A stretch of DNA of 12,433 nucleotides from NCBI GenBank assembly GCA_021817025.1, contig JAKAWF010000084.1, positions 1-12,433 on the forward strand, given 5' to 3'. The notes under the pieces were generated by a model. It saw only the letters and a program-made list of their open reading frames with translations. It was not told the DNA's origin and ran no database searches. Shown piece by piece: positions 1-7,010 of this stretch. The position numbers were made by a program, and so were the translations under genes. The stretch is from a bacterium (GTDB taxonomy: Bacteria > Chloroflexota > Dormibacteria > UBA8260 > Bog-877). Within the stretch, counting starts at the first letter, position 1. Each line of letters opens with the position of its first letter.

Positions 1-1403
1 ACCGCAGCGAGGAGGCCAAGTTCAAGGCGATCGCCGAGGAGATCGAGGAGCGGCACAAGACCGGGCAGCCGGTCCTGGTGGGAACGGTCAGCATCGAGAA
101 GAGTGAGCGGCTCTCCCGCCTCCTCGACAAGCGGGGGATTCCCCACGAGGTCCTGAACGCCAAGCTCCACGAGCGCGAGGCCGAGATCATCGCCAAGGCC
201 GGCCAGCCGGAAGCAGTCACCATCGCGACCAACATGGCTGGGCGGGGAACCGACATCGTGCTCGGAGAGGGGGTCGCGGAGCTGGGAGGGCTCTACATCA
301 TCGGCACCGAGCGCCACGAGTCCCGGCGGATCGACAACCAGCTCCGGGGCCGCGCCGGGCGCCAGGGGGACCCGGGGGAGACGCGGTTCTTCCTCTCCTT
401 CGAGGACGACCTGATGCGGGTGTTCGGGGGCGAGCGGATGCAGGGCCTGATGGCCCACCTGGGCCTGACCGACGAGACCCCCATCGAGTCCAAGATGGTG
501 AGCCGGCAGATAGAGTCGGCGCAGTCCCGGGTCGAGGGCTTCAACTTCGACAACCGCCGGTACGTCGTCGAGTTCGACGACGTGGTCAACACCCAGCGCG
601 AGATCGTCTACTCCGAGCGCGACCGCATCCTGGAGGGGATCGACACCCGAGCCAACCTCATGGAGTGGCTGGAGGAGGTCGTCCACGAACTGGTGAATCT
701 CCACTGCCAGGGGGGCCACAAGGAGGGGTGGGAGCTCGAGGCCCTCTGGGACCGGCTGCGGTACCTGTTCCCATTCCCGCCCGGCGAGGAGGTGGACTTG
801 GAGCAGCTTGGCACCACTCCGCAGGACGTGGCGGAAACGGTCATTCAGGAAGCGGAGCGCATCTATGGTGAGCGCGAGCGGGAGTTTGGCGAGGAACTGG
901 TCCGTCAGGTGGAGGTCCAGCTCATGCTCAGCCTTATCGATGAGCGCTGGGCCGACTATCTCACCACTCTTGAGCACCTCAAGGACGACATCCGCTGGCA
1001 GTCGATGGGCCAGCGCGACCCACTGGTTGAGTTCAAGTCCGAGGCCTTTGCCGCGTTCCAGTCATTCCAGGATACCCTGAAGCAGGAGATCGTCCGCTAT
1101 TTGTTCCACTCCCAGATCCAAGTCCAGCCCACACTAGAGCCCCTCGCCGGTGTGGCAACCCACGCCGAGGCCGAGTCGGTGGTCGCCGGGGTGACCCAGG
1201 CGGTTGACCCGGAGACGGCGCCATCGAACGGGACGGTGCCCGCCTCCCAGCCGGCTGCCGGACCGACATCTCGGGTGGGTTTCGGTAACGGAGAGGCTCG
1301 CCTGGGCCCTTCACGAGAGGTGCCGGTCCCTGCGAGCCGGAATGCACTCTGCCCGTGCGGGTCAGGGCGCAAGTACAAGAGGTGCCACGGGGCGGCAGGC
1401 TGA
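1..1403 (+). CDS. secA: Preprotein translocase ATPase SecA, C-terminal part (5' end outside window)
   Basis: SecA is the cytoplasmic ATPase motor that pushes unfolded preproteins through the SecYEG channel. The reading frame is open from base 3, so the gene starts upstream; about 466 codons are visible of a protein usually 800-950 residues long. The first visible residues (EEAKFKAIAEEIEERH, then VLVGTVSIEKSE) are the start of the second nucleotide-binding domain. Helicase motif V (ATNMAGRGTDI, about bases 225-260) and motif VI (QLRGRAGRQGDPG, about 339-380) are intact. The helical wing/scaffold follows, then a Pro/Ala-rich linker from about 1140. The tail CPCGSGRKYKRCHG (about 1350-1391) is the CxCx8CH zinc motif that contacts SecB or ribosomes in other bacteria. 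The stop is TGA at 1401-1403. There is no sign of decay. The next gene is convergent, so secA is not co-transcribed with the following cluster. Identification is very secure. Confidence 0.98.
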   Translation, partial: RSEEAKFKAIAEEIEERHKTGQPVLVGTVSIEKSERLSRLLDKRGIPHEVLNAKLHEREAEIIAKAGQPEAVTIATNMAGRGTDIVLGEGVAELGGLYIIGTERHESRRIDNQLRGRAGRQGDPGETRFFLSFEDDLMRVFGGERMQGLMAHLGLTDETPIESKMVSRQIESAQSRVEGFNFDNRRYVVEFDDVVNTQREIVYSERDRILEGIDTRANLMEWLEEVVHELVNLHCQGGHKEGWELEALWDRLRYLFPFPPGEEVDLEQLGTTPQDVAETVIQEAERIYGEREREFGEELVRQVEVQLMLSLIDERWADYLTTLEHLKDDIRWQSMGQRDPLVEFKSEAFAAFQSFQDTLKQEIVRYLFHSQIQVQPTLEPLAGVATHAEAESVVAGVTQAVDPETAPSNGTVPASQPAAGPTSRVGFGNGEARLGPSREVPVPASRNALCPCGSGRKYKRCHGAAG

Positions 1404-1427
1404 CGGATCTGGGCCGCATAGATGGCC

Positions 1428-1471
1428 GGGCGTGCCGACGTACGACGCGCCCGTGGCCCGGGTGCACGGGC
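1428..1471. terminator. Two adjacent GC hairpins between convergent genes, possible bidirectional terminator
   Basis: The gap between the stops of secA and the minus-strand gene at 1506 holds two close inverted repeats. The first, 1428-1452, pairs GGGCGTG with CGCGCCC (7 bp, one G-U). The second, 1449-1471, pairs GCCCGTG with CACGGGC perfectly around a 9-base loop. Neither is followed by a T run on either strand, so intrinsic termination is only suggested by their position between converging genes. GC-rich DNA makes chance hairpins common. Confidence 0.3.
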
Positions 1472-1505
1472 TGGCGTTGGGGAACACGGCCCGAGTGAGG
1501 ATGGG

Positions 1506-2840
1506 TCAGGCCGAAACCCGTGCGGACCCCGACGCAGGCAAGACGGGCGCGCGGCCGTCCGGTGGGACCATTGGAGCATGCGCGACGGTTAGGGCCAGCA
1601 CGATGCCCATAGCCACGATGAAGTAGTAGTCGAAGAAGGCCCACTTGGCAGTCAAGAAGGCTAGCAGAGACAGGGTCGATCCCATCATCAGAGCGGCGTC
1701 CCACTCCCGGGTGCCCCGGAGAGCGAAGGCGATGAGGCAGAGGGCGGAAACCGACACCCCGGCCCACCCGGGCAGCAGAGGCTGCCCCAGATGGGCAAGC
1801 AGGCCGTTGATTGAGAGGGCATCCGGACGCGGCGCCAGGTGGAGCTGGAGGAGGACCGTGTCAGCGAGGAACTTGCCGACGCCGGCCCATATGGCGAAGG
1901 GAAAGCAAATCAGCAGTGCCACCACGGCGGCCAAAGTGATCTCTCGCCGGGCGCCCCGCCACCAGAGCCAGGGGAAGACGATCAGGGGCAGGGCCGTTGG
2001 GACGGTGCAGAGAGCCGTACCCAGCGCCAGGATCGCCCAACCGGAGTGGCGCGACCGAAGGACCAGCCAGAGAGCCACACCTGCCACCGGATAGACCTCC
2101 GGCCAACCCTGCACGATCATGAGGGGGGAGAAGGGAAGCGCTAGCGTCACGGCGAGGTAGCGACTAGCAACTCCCTCGCCGGCATGGCGCCGGGCCAGGA
2201 TCGCGATGCAAGTGAAGAGCACCCCCATGGCCACCGAGTTCGCTACGCGCACGTCCCCTAGGAGCCGGAACGGGGCTGCCAGGATGAGGAGAGCCGGCGC
2301 GTAGGGGAAGTGAGCAGAGAGCAGGCCCGGTGTGGTCGTGGGGTAGGCGATCGCGTAGGGGTTGTGCCCTTTCAGCAGCTGAGCGGTGGCATCCTGGGTG
2401 AACCAAAACACGTCGATGCCTGCCTTGCCCCAGACCAGGTGCACCGCGGCCAGTGCCAAGTCGAGACCGTACGCGATCAGGGCTAGCAAGACAGCGCGGC
2501 TTCGCCAGGGAAGGAAGCACAACGCCGCCACCACGCCAGCGAGCCAGACCGACAGCGCGGCCTGCACAGGCGATGAGCCGGGATCTAGGCCTGGGGCCAG
2601 GTTCATCAGCGCGAGACCCGCGGCCGCGAGCGGCCAGATCCAGGCGGGGACGCCAAATGGTGATGCGTGCCGGCGGACAAGGATAGCGCCTCCCCCCGCC
2701 GCCAGCCCGAGAAGAATGGCCAGGAGTGCGGCGTTCGAGTATGTGCCTTGCCGCCACGCGCTCCCCAACGCTGTTGCCACCAGGGACAGGATGGCCAATC
2801 CCTGCCAGAGCGGGGCCGGGCCCGTAAGGGTCGTTGCCAC
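1506..2840 (-). CDS. Polytopic membrane glycosyltransferase, GT-C fold, GT87/DUF2029-like
   Basis: A 444-residue protein made mostly of hydrophobic helices (about 10-12 spans). After two or three N-terminal helices comes a polar loop with D143, D150, the motif GHNPY at 158-162 and FPYAP at 178-182. This arrangement of acidic residues after an early helix, then (K/x)GxNPY and a Y-x-P motif, is typical of GT87/DUF2029 mannosyltransferases, which take sugar from a polyprenyl-phosphate donor on the outer face of the membrane. The C-terminal KWAFFDYYF (399-407) fits the last conserved helix. The start is GTG at 2838-2840 with only a weak upstream Shine-Dalgarno, so it could be off by a few codons. 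Stop TGA at 1506-1508. It is the last gene of a three-gene minus-strand cluster, 98 bases after the methyltransferase. The family assignment is good; the acceptor and exact sugar are unknown. Confidence 0.8.
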   Translation of the reverse strand: MATTLTGPAPLWQGLAILSLVATALGSAWRQGTYSNAALLAILLGLAAGGGAILVRRHASPFGVPAWIWPLAAAGLALMNLAPGLDPGSSPVQAALSVWLAGVVAALCFLPWRSRAVLLALIAYGLDLALAAVHLVWGKAGIDVFWFTQDATAQLLKGHNPYAIAYPTTTPGLLSAHFPYAPALLILAAPFRLLGDVRVANSVAMGVLFTCIAILARRHAGEGVASRYLAVTLALPFSPLMIVQGWPEVYPVAGVALWLVLRSRHSGWAILALGTALCTVPTALPLIVFPWLWWRGARREITLAAVVALLICFPFAIWAGVGKFLADTVLLQLHLAPRPDALSINGLLAHLGQPLLPGWAGVSVSALCLIAFALRGTREWDAALMMGSTLSLLAFLTAKWAFFDYYFIVAMGIVLALTVAHAPMVPPDGRAPVLPASGSARVSA

Positions 2841-2906
2841 CTGGGTCGGGACATCAGCACACGGCAGTGGTTCGGCTGCCCCTGCGGGGGCGGGAGTACC
2901 GTGCTT

Positions 2907-2926
2907 GAGGGCGCCTCGGTGCCCTC
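2907..2926 (-). terminator. GC hairpin between methyltransferase and membrane glycosyltransferase genes
   Basis: GAGGGC (2907-2912) pairs perfectly with GCCCTC (2921-2926) around an 8-base loop, with an extra G-T pair inside. It sits 13 bases past the TAG stop of the minus-strand methyltransferase gene. No T run follows. It may be a partial terminator, an mRNA-stabilising hairpin that tunes expression of the last cluster gene, or chance in GC-rich DNA. Confidence 0.25.
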
Positions 2927-2938
2927 CGCTGCGTGTTC

Positions 2939-3871
2939 CTAGGTCGGGGATGGCTCACCCTTCCGCCCGATCACCAGCACCAGGTCTCGGCTCCGGATGG
3001 TGAGGCGGGCATCCCTAACCAGTGGCAGCGTCAGTACCCGTGCCGCGAGATCGGCAGGACCGCCCGTGCCCCGCAGGCGGCGACCCACGTACCCGGCAGT
3101 CAGTCGCCGCGGAGCGGCCCTAAGCTCGACCGGCTCCAGCCCGGCAATGCGGAGCATCGAGCGCAGGGCGTGGGGGGTGAAGTACGTCAGGTGCATGTCC
3201 ATGAACCCCGGCCAGTGGCCCCGTAGCAACCGTGCCGGCAGCGCTGCCATGTTCACTGTCACCAGGGCCAGAATCCCTCCTGGGGCGAGCCATCCAGCCA
3301 CCTTGAAGACAGCCTCCTGGGGATCGACTAGATGCTCCAAGACGTCGGACATGGCAACGCAGTCTACGGGTGCCGGTGGTCCGGGGTCCGACTCGATCGT
3401 TCCCTGGCGGATGCTCAAGGAATACCGCTGGCGTGCGACCGCCACTGCCCAGGCGCTGGGCTCGATCCCGGCCACCGACCATCTTCGAGCCCGCGCCGCC
3501 TGCAGCAGGATCCCCACGGACGCCCCTACCTCGTACAGCGCCCCGGGTGCGCGATACCTCTCCACCCGAGAGAGGATCCAGTCGGCGTTGCGCAGCCGGT
3601 GCGCTTCTTCCTCCAGGTACGAAGGGTCGACCACGCTCTCGTACTCCGCCAGCAACCACCCGGACGGCGGCGGGCAGGAGTATCCCACTTGACAGGACGC
3701 GCACCAGTAGATCTCCTCATGGGTGCCCGCCAACCCGCTGGTGCAGGCGAAGCGGTCAGCGCCGTGACCGATGTCCCGCAATGCCGGGCGGGCCCCGAAC
3801 AGACGCTTCTGGCCGGCCGTTCCCCGGCGGCAGATGGGGCACGGCGGCAGGGGGGCCGCGCGTTGGCTCAT
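2939..3871 (-). CDS. Class I SAM-dependent methyltransferase with N-terminal zinc ribbon
   Basis: A 310-residue soluble protein from the chosen ATG at 3869-3871. An N-terminal zinc ribbon is shown by CPIC (C11, C14) and CASC (C57, C60). The Rossmann methyltransferase domain follows: motif I LYEVGASVGILL (112-123, a variant of the usual GxGxG), motif II GIEPS (135-139), SDVLEHL (165-171) and APGG (186-189), then HLTYFTPHAL (207-216), frequent in methyltransferases of sugar and polysaccharide clusters. The ATG overlaps the upstream glycosyltransferase stop as ATGA (3868-3871), a classic translational coupling. The frame is open upstream to a GTG at 3901, but that would put 10 more codons inside the previous gene, so it was not chosen. 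Likely role: O-methylation of a glycan or lipid-linked sugar, inferred from the neighbours. The methyl acceptor is not visible in the sequence. Stop TAG 2939-2941. Confidence 0.85.
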   Translation of the reverse strand: MSQRAAPLPPCPICRRGTAGQKRLFGARPALRDIGHGADRFACTSGLAGTHEEIYWCASCQVGYSCPPPSGWLLAEYESVVDPSYLEEEAHRLRNADWILSRVERYRAPGALYEVGASVGILLQAARARRWSVAGIEPSAWAVAVARQRYSLSIRQGTIESDPGPPAPVDCVAMSDVLEHLVDPQEAVFKVAGWLAPGGILALVTVNMAALPARLLRGHWPGFMDMHLTYFTPHALRSMLRIAGLEPVELRAAPRRLTAGYVGRRLRGTGGPADLAARVLTLPLVRDARLTIRSRDLVLVIGRKGEPSPT

Positions 3872-4590
3872 CCTAAACGGGCACGACGGGCTTGCCAGCA
3901 CACCCGGATGCTGAGCACCACATAAGCCAGCGATCGTCCGATCCCGATCGACGAGGACTCTGCGGTGTACCGCGTGGGAATCGCCACCTCCCGGATCCGG
4001 AAGGCGCGTTCGTGGGCCCCGACCAGCAGTTGCGTGTCGAAGAGGAAGTCGTCCGAGTAGCTCTGCAGCGGCAAGGATTCCAGCACCAGACGAGAGTAGG
4101 CGCGCATGCCGCTGTGCATCTCGGAGAATCGTGTGCCCAGTATGCGATTCTCGACGAACGTGGTCAGGCGATTGCCGAAGTATCGATAGCTCGGCATGCC
4201 CCCCCGACGGGGATCGGCCCCTTCTGCGAACCGAGACCCGAAGGTCATATCCGCCTCCCCGGCGACAATCGGAGCGACCAGGAGTGGCACTGACTTGGGG
4301 TCGTACTGGTAGTCCGGGTGGAGCAGCACCACGATGGTAGCTCCGAGCCGCAGAGCCTCCTGGTAGCAGGTCTTCTGGTTGGCGCCGTAGCCGCCATTCC
4401 GAGACCTGGTCCGCACGTCCAATCCGAGGGCGCGGGCCACTGCTACGGTGGCGTCCCGGGATGCGTCATCGACCACCAGGACATGGTCGGCAGAGCCCTG
4501 GGGCAAGTCCGCAACGGTGAGCCCGATGGTCCGCTCCGCCTGGTACGCGGGCAGAACCACGACCGTGTACGGGGTCTGACTCGCTGGCAT
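3868..4590 (-). CDS. Family 2 glycosyltransferase, DPM1-like (polyprenyl-phosphate hexose synthase type)
   Basis: A 240-residue cytoplasmic GT-A enzyme without clear membrane helices. The nucleotide-sugar fold starts with VVVLPAYQAE (10-19), followed by VVDDASRD (39-46). NGGYGANQ (65-72) and HPDYQYDP (91-98, in the place of the DxD metal-binding motif) follow. SEMHSGMRAYSR (156-167) and a terminal RYTAESSS (207-214) are characteristic of the dolichyl/undecaprenyl-phosphate sugar transferase branch. Known members transfer mannose or glucose from a nucleotide sugar to a polyprenyl phosphate; here that is inferred from family resemblance. The ATG at 4588-4590 has a good Shine-Dalgarno (GGGGAG, 5 bases upstream on the minus strand). 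It is the first gene of the operon and overlaps the methyltransferase by ATGA. The product could supply the GT-C membrane enzymes nearby. Unlike eukaryotic DPM1 or GtrB-type proteins, it has no C-terminal membrane anchor. Confidence 0.87.
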   Translation of the reverse strand: MPASQTPYTVVVLPAYQAERTIGLTVADLPQGSADHVLVVDDASRDATVAVARALGLDVRTRSRNGGYGANQKTCYQEALRLGATIVVLLHPDYQYDPKSVPLLVAPIVAGEADMTFGSRFAEGADPRRGGMPSYRYFGNRLTTFVENRILGTRFSEMHSGMRAYSRLVLESLPLQSYSDDFLFDTQLLVGAHERAFRIREVAIPTRYTAESSSIGIGRSLAYVVLSIRVCWQARRARLG

Positions 4591-5014
4591 CGTCTCTCCC
4601 CAGGTGGGCTCCCTACCTAGACCGGTGGTCGGCGTGCCTCATTGTGGCAGGCCAACGGGGATCGAAGGGCCTGCGCCGGCATTGTTACCCGGCCGCGACC
4701 GCCGGGGTCCAGGTCCACCTTGCACTTGGACGCCTGTGTCCTCGGCCGGGCGCTCACGACCTCGCCTAACATGGCACACCTAGTGGCGCAAGCGCCCCGC
4801 GCTCAGGGGGGGCCGTGGCAAGCTCGCCTGCACGAAAAGGAGGTGCCGACATTCCTTGGTCCGGCGGCCGAATGGGGCAGCAAGGCCCGGCTGGTGGCAG
4901 TGTCGCCAGGGGTCTCCTACCAGTCGGCCAGCGCCAAAGGGGAGGACATGATTTGTCGGTACCCGCCAGGTCGCTGCCGACCTCCATGAGACAGCCGGAC
5001 ATCAGCGCGGCGGT
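4591..5014. other. Divergent intergenic region, no convincing gene
   Basis: These 424 bases separate the minus-strand glycan operon from the plus-strand membrane protein. Open frames here have low-complexity, Arg/Pro/Gly-rich translations typical of GC-rich noncoding DNA. Two ribosome-binding-like sites stand out. AAAAGGAGGTG at 4836-4846 is a near-perfect anti-Shine-Dalgarno match with only ATT (4851) or TTG (4856) downstream. GGGGAGG just before ATG 4948 opens a 13-codon ORF (MICRYPPGRCRPP) that ends at 4989. A weak minus-strand promoter candidate is TGGACC, an 18-base spacer, then TAACAA (about 4684-4713). No tRNA, terminator or repeat was recognised. Confidence 0.5.
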
Positions 5015-6736
5015 ATGAGCGTCCCTCAGCTGAACGTGGGGCCGGCTGGAAGCCGATTCCTCATTCAGGCCGCGAGTCGCCTACAGCGGCCGATGACCAG
5101 CTTCCTGCTGGCGATCCTGGCGTATCTCTTGACCCTGGCGCTGCTGCTGCCACGGGGCGTGAACCCGCTCTCGGCCGCTCACTTCCTCGGGACCGGGGCT
5201 GACCCGACGCTCTTCGCCTGGGCGCTCAGCTGGTGGCCCTACGCACTGACTCATGGGCTCAATCCGTTCGTCACCCACACGGTCTGGGCTCCCCAAGGTT
5301 TCAATCTCGCTTGGGACACCTCGGTTCCTTCGGTGGCGATGCTACTCTGGCCCGTTACCGCAGCGGCCGGTCCAGTGGTCGCCTACAACGTCGCCATCAT
5401 GGCGAGCCCAGTCCTTGCTGCCCTTGCGGCATTCGGCCTCGGCCGCGAGCTCACGGGCCGGGCCTGGCCGGCGCTGGTGGGAGGCTGGCTGTTCGGGTAC
5501 GGACCTTACGAGACCGGTCAGCTGCTTGGCCACTTGCACCTCACGTTCATCTTCCCGGTGCCGCTGCTGACGTGGCTGGCGGTGCGCCGCTGGCGGGGCG
5601 GGATCGGCGGGTATACCTACGCCGCTCTCTCAGCTATGGCGTTGGCGTTCCTGCTGGGTGTGTCCATTGAGGTGTATCTCACGTTCACGCTGATGGCGGC
5701 CCTGGTGGCGCTCCTCACTTGGATCCTGGCGCCTGATCAGCGCGGCCACTTGTACTCCCTGGTGGGATGGGGCTCGTCCGCCTACGCCGGGTCCATCGTC
5801 CTGACCCTGCCGTTCCTGTACTACTTGATCATTGGAGTGGGCGCGGCCCCGCCATCGCTGAATTCCCCAGTCGTCTACTCGGCCGATGCCCTCAACTTGG
5901 TGTTGCCGACCGCCATCACGGCGCTCGGCAGCGCCGCGAGCCTGCCATTGACAAGCCGGTTCACTGGGAACCTGGCGGAGAACGGAGCCTACGTGGGGGT
6001 CCCTCTCCTGTGTCTCTTGTCATGGTGGATCTGGCGCAGCCGACGCGACAGGTGGGCGTGGGTTCTGGTCCTCACAGCCCTCGCCTGCATCGTGGCCGAA
6101 CTGGGGCCCAAGCTGCACATTGGCGGCCTTGTCGGCGGGCACCTTCCCTGGATCCTGCTGAGCAGGTTGCCGCTTCTGAAAGAGATCCTGCCGGTGCGCT
6201 TGGCTATGTACTTCGACCTCACGGCAGCCGTTATCGTGGCTTTCATCTTGGCCGGCTTATCGCGATGCCACTCGCTTGCCGCATCCCTGATCGCGGGAAT
6301 TTTGGTGCTTTCGTGGTGGCCGGCGTCCTGGCCCGCTACCAAGGTGGTCACCCCACCCCTGCTCGGTCCCCTGGCCATCCGTCAGCAGTTCCGAGCCCAT
6401 GAGACGCTCGTGGTACTGCCCTACGGCGCAGAGGGCCAGTCCATGATTTGGCAGGCCGCCGACCAGATGTATTTCAATATGGCTGGCGGGTACCTGAGCT
6501 TTGTTCCGAACTCCTTTGCCGATCTGCGGTTGGTGCGCGAGCTGTACGGGACGGTCGCGCCGGGCAAGGGCTTTGATGCGAGCCTGCTCGCCTTCTGTCA
6601 CTTACACGGGGTGGGAGCAGTCGTGGCCACTACGGGAACGCCTCCACACGTGATGACCAAGCTTGGCACCTTGCGCTGGAGGCGGACGGTCGGTAAAGGG
6701 GCTGTGGTCTTCTGGGTCCCCAGCGCCGGCGGTTGA
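5015..6736 (+). CDS. Large polytopic membrane protein, GT-C-like (possible glycosyltransferase), family uncertain
   Basis: A 573-residue protein with about 11-12 membrane spans followed by a soluble C-terminal part from about residue 440. After the first helix a loop carries GADP (61-64), then WWPYALTHGLNPF (73-85) and WAPQGFNLAWDT (91-102). An acidic residue in the first outer loop followed by such aromatic motifs is seen in GT-C glycosyltransferases and in uncharacterised Chloroflexota membrane proteins that resemble YfhO. LPVRLAMYFDL near residue 390 is another conserved-looking feature. The C-terminal section (VVLPYGAEG onward) has alternating strands and helices and probably lies outside the membrane. 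The start is ATG 5015, without a clear Shine-Dalgarno; Met27 (5093) is an alternative. Stop TGA 6734-6736. I infer a role in envelope glycan assembly from the fold and neighbours. The catalytic activity and family name are uncertain. Confidence 0.72.
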   Translation: MSVPQLNVGPAGSRFLIQAASRLQRPMTSFLLAILAYLLTLALLLPRGVNPLSAAHFLGTGADPTLFAWALSWWPYALTHGLNPFVTHTVWAPQGFNLAWDTSVPSVAMLLWPVTAAAGPVVAYNVAIMASPVLAALAAFGLGRELTGRAWPALVGGWLFGYGPYETGQLLGHLHLTFIFPVPLLTWLAVRRWRGGIGGYTYAALSAMALAFLLGVSIEVYLTFTLMAALVALLTWILAPDQRGHLYSLVGWGSSAYAGSIVLTLPFLYYLIIGVGAAPPSLNSPVVYSADALNLVLPTAITALGSAASLPLTSRFTGNLAENGAYVGVPLLCLLSWWIWRSRRDRWAWVLVLTALACIVAELGPKLHIGGLVGGHLPWILLSRLPLLKEILPVRLAMYFDLTAAVIVAFILAGLSRCHSLAASLIAGILVLSWWPASWPATKVVTPPLLGPLAIRQQFRAHETLVVLPYGAEGQSMIWQAADQMYFNMAGGYLSFVPNSFADLRLVRELYGTVAPGKGFDASLLAFCHLHGVGAVVATTGTPPHVMTKLGTLRWRRTVGKGAVVFWVPSAGG

Positions 6737-7007
6737 AGTGACTCACGCCGCCGGTCCCGCGCGCTTGCGGCCAGTACTTCGAGCCGTCTCGAGCTAACTC
6801 GTCGCAGCGTCCTTGACATGGGCCCGTTCTCCCGATAGCCTGGAGAGATCTGGTCACCGCACTCCACACACTACCCCGCCAGTGACGCCTCACCAGCCCT
6901 CTTGGGCGGCTCTGCTGGACCCAGCAGGTGGATTGGGGCCTACACTACCTGAGTTCATGCGAATCCAAGTACCAATACATGGTGTCAGCACCCGCGAGGG
7001 CAAGTGA
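6737..7007 (+). other. Leader region of the following membrane gene, with promoter, hairpin and 16-codon ORF
   Basis: These 271 bases lie between two co-directional genes. They contain a good promoter match (6813-6841) and a GC palindrome CTGCTGGACCCAGCAG at 6912-6927 that can fold as a hairpin. TACACT at 6941-6946 could be a second -10 box. An ATG at 6957 opens a 16-codon ORF (MRIQVPIHGVSTREGK) that stops at TGA 7005-7007, one base before the TTG start of the next gene and in the same frame. No clear terminator was found for the 5015 gene; TCGAG/CTCGA at 6779-6792 is a short hairpin only. Confidence 0.5.
6813..6841 (+). promoter_or_regulatory. Sigma-70-type promoter: TTGACA, 17-base spacer, TAGCCT
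   Basis: A perfect -35 hexamer TTGACA (6813-6818) is followed after exactly 17 bases by TAGCCT (6836-6841), which keeps the most important -10 positions (T, A, final T). Transcription would start near 6848, leaving an untranslated leader of about 160 bases before the TTG start at 7008. This is the best promoter match seen in the window. It suggests that the 7008 gene is transcribed independently of the gene at 5015. Confidence 0.55.
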
Positions 7008-7010
7008 TTG
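6996..7010 (+). promoter_or_regulatory. Ribosome binding site that decides a TTG start
   Basis: GAGGG at 6996-7000 stands 7 bases before TTG 7008-7010. An in-frame TGA occupies 7005-7007, so no earlier start in this frame can serve the gene unless the stop is read through. The site lies inside the last codons of the small upstream ORF starting at 6957, so translation of that ORF would sweep over it. Confidence 0.55.

Noticed and set aside
1033..1767. Long minus-strand open frames opposite the end of secA (244 and 160 residues)
   Set aside because: They lie antisense to clear SecA coding sequence, are Arg/Pro/Gly-rich and have no domain motif; they are GC-driven shadows.
4642..4989. Plus-strand 115-residue open frame in the divergent intergenic region
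   Set aside because: The composition is that of noncoding GC-rich DNA, with no Shine-Dalgarno at its start and no motif; only its last 13 codons have a ribosome-site-like sequence.
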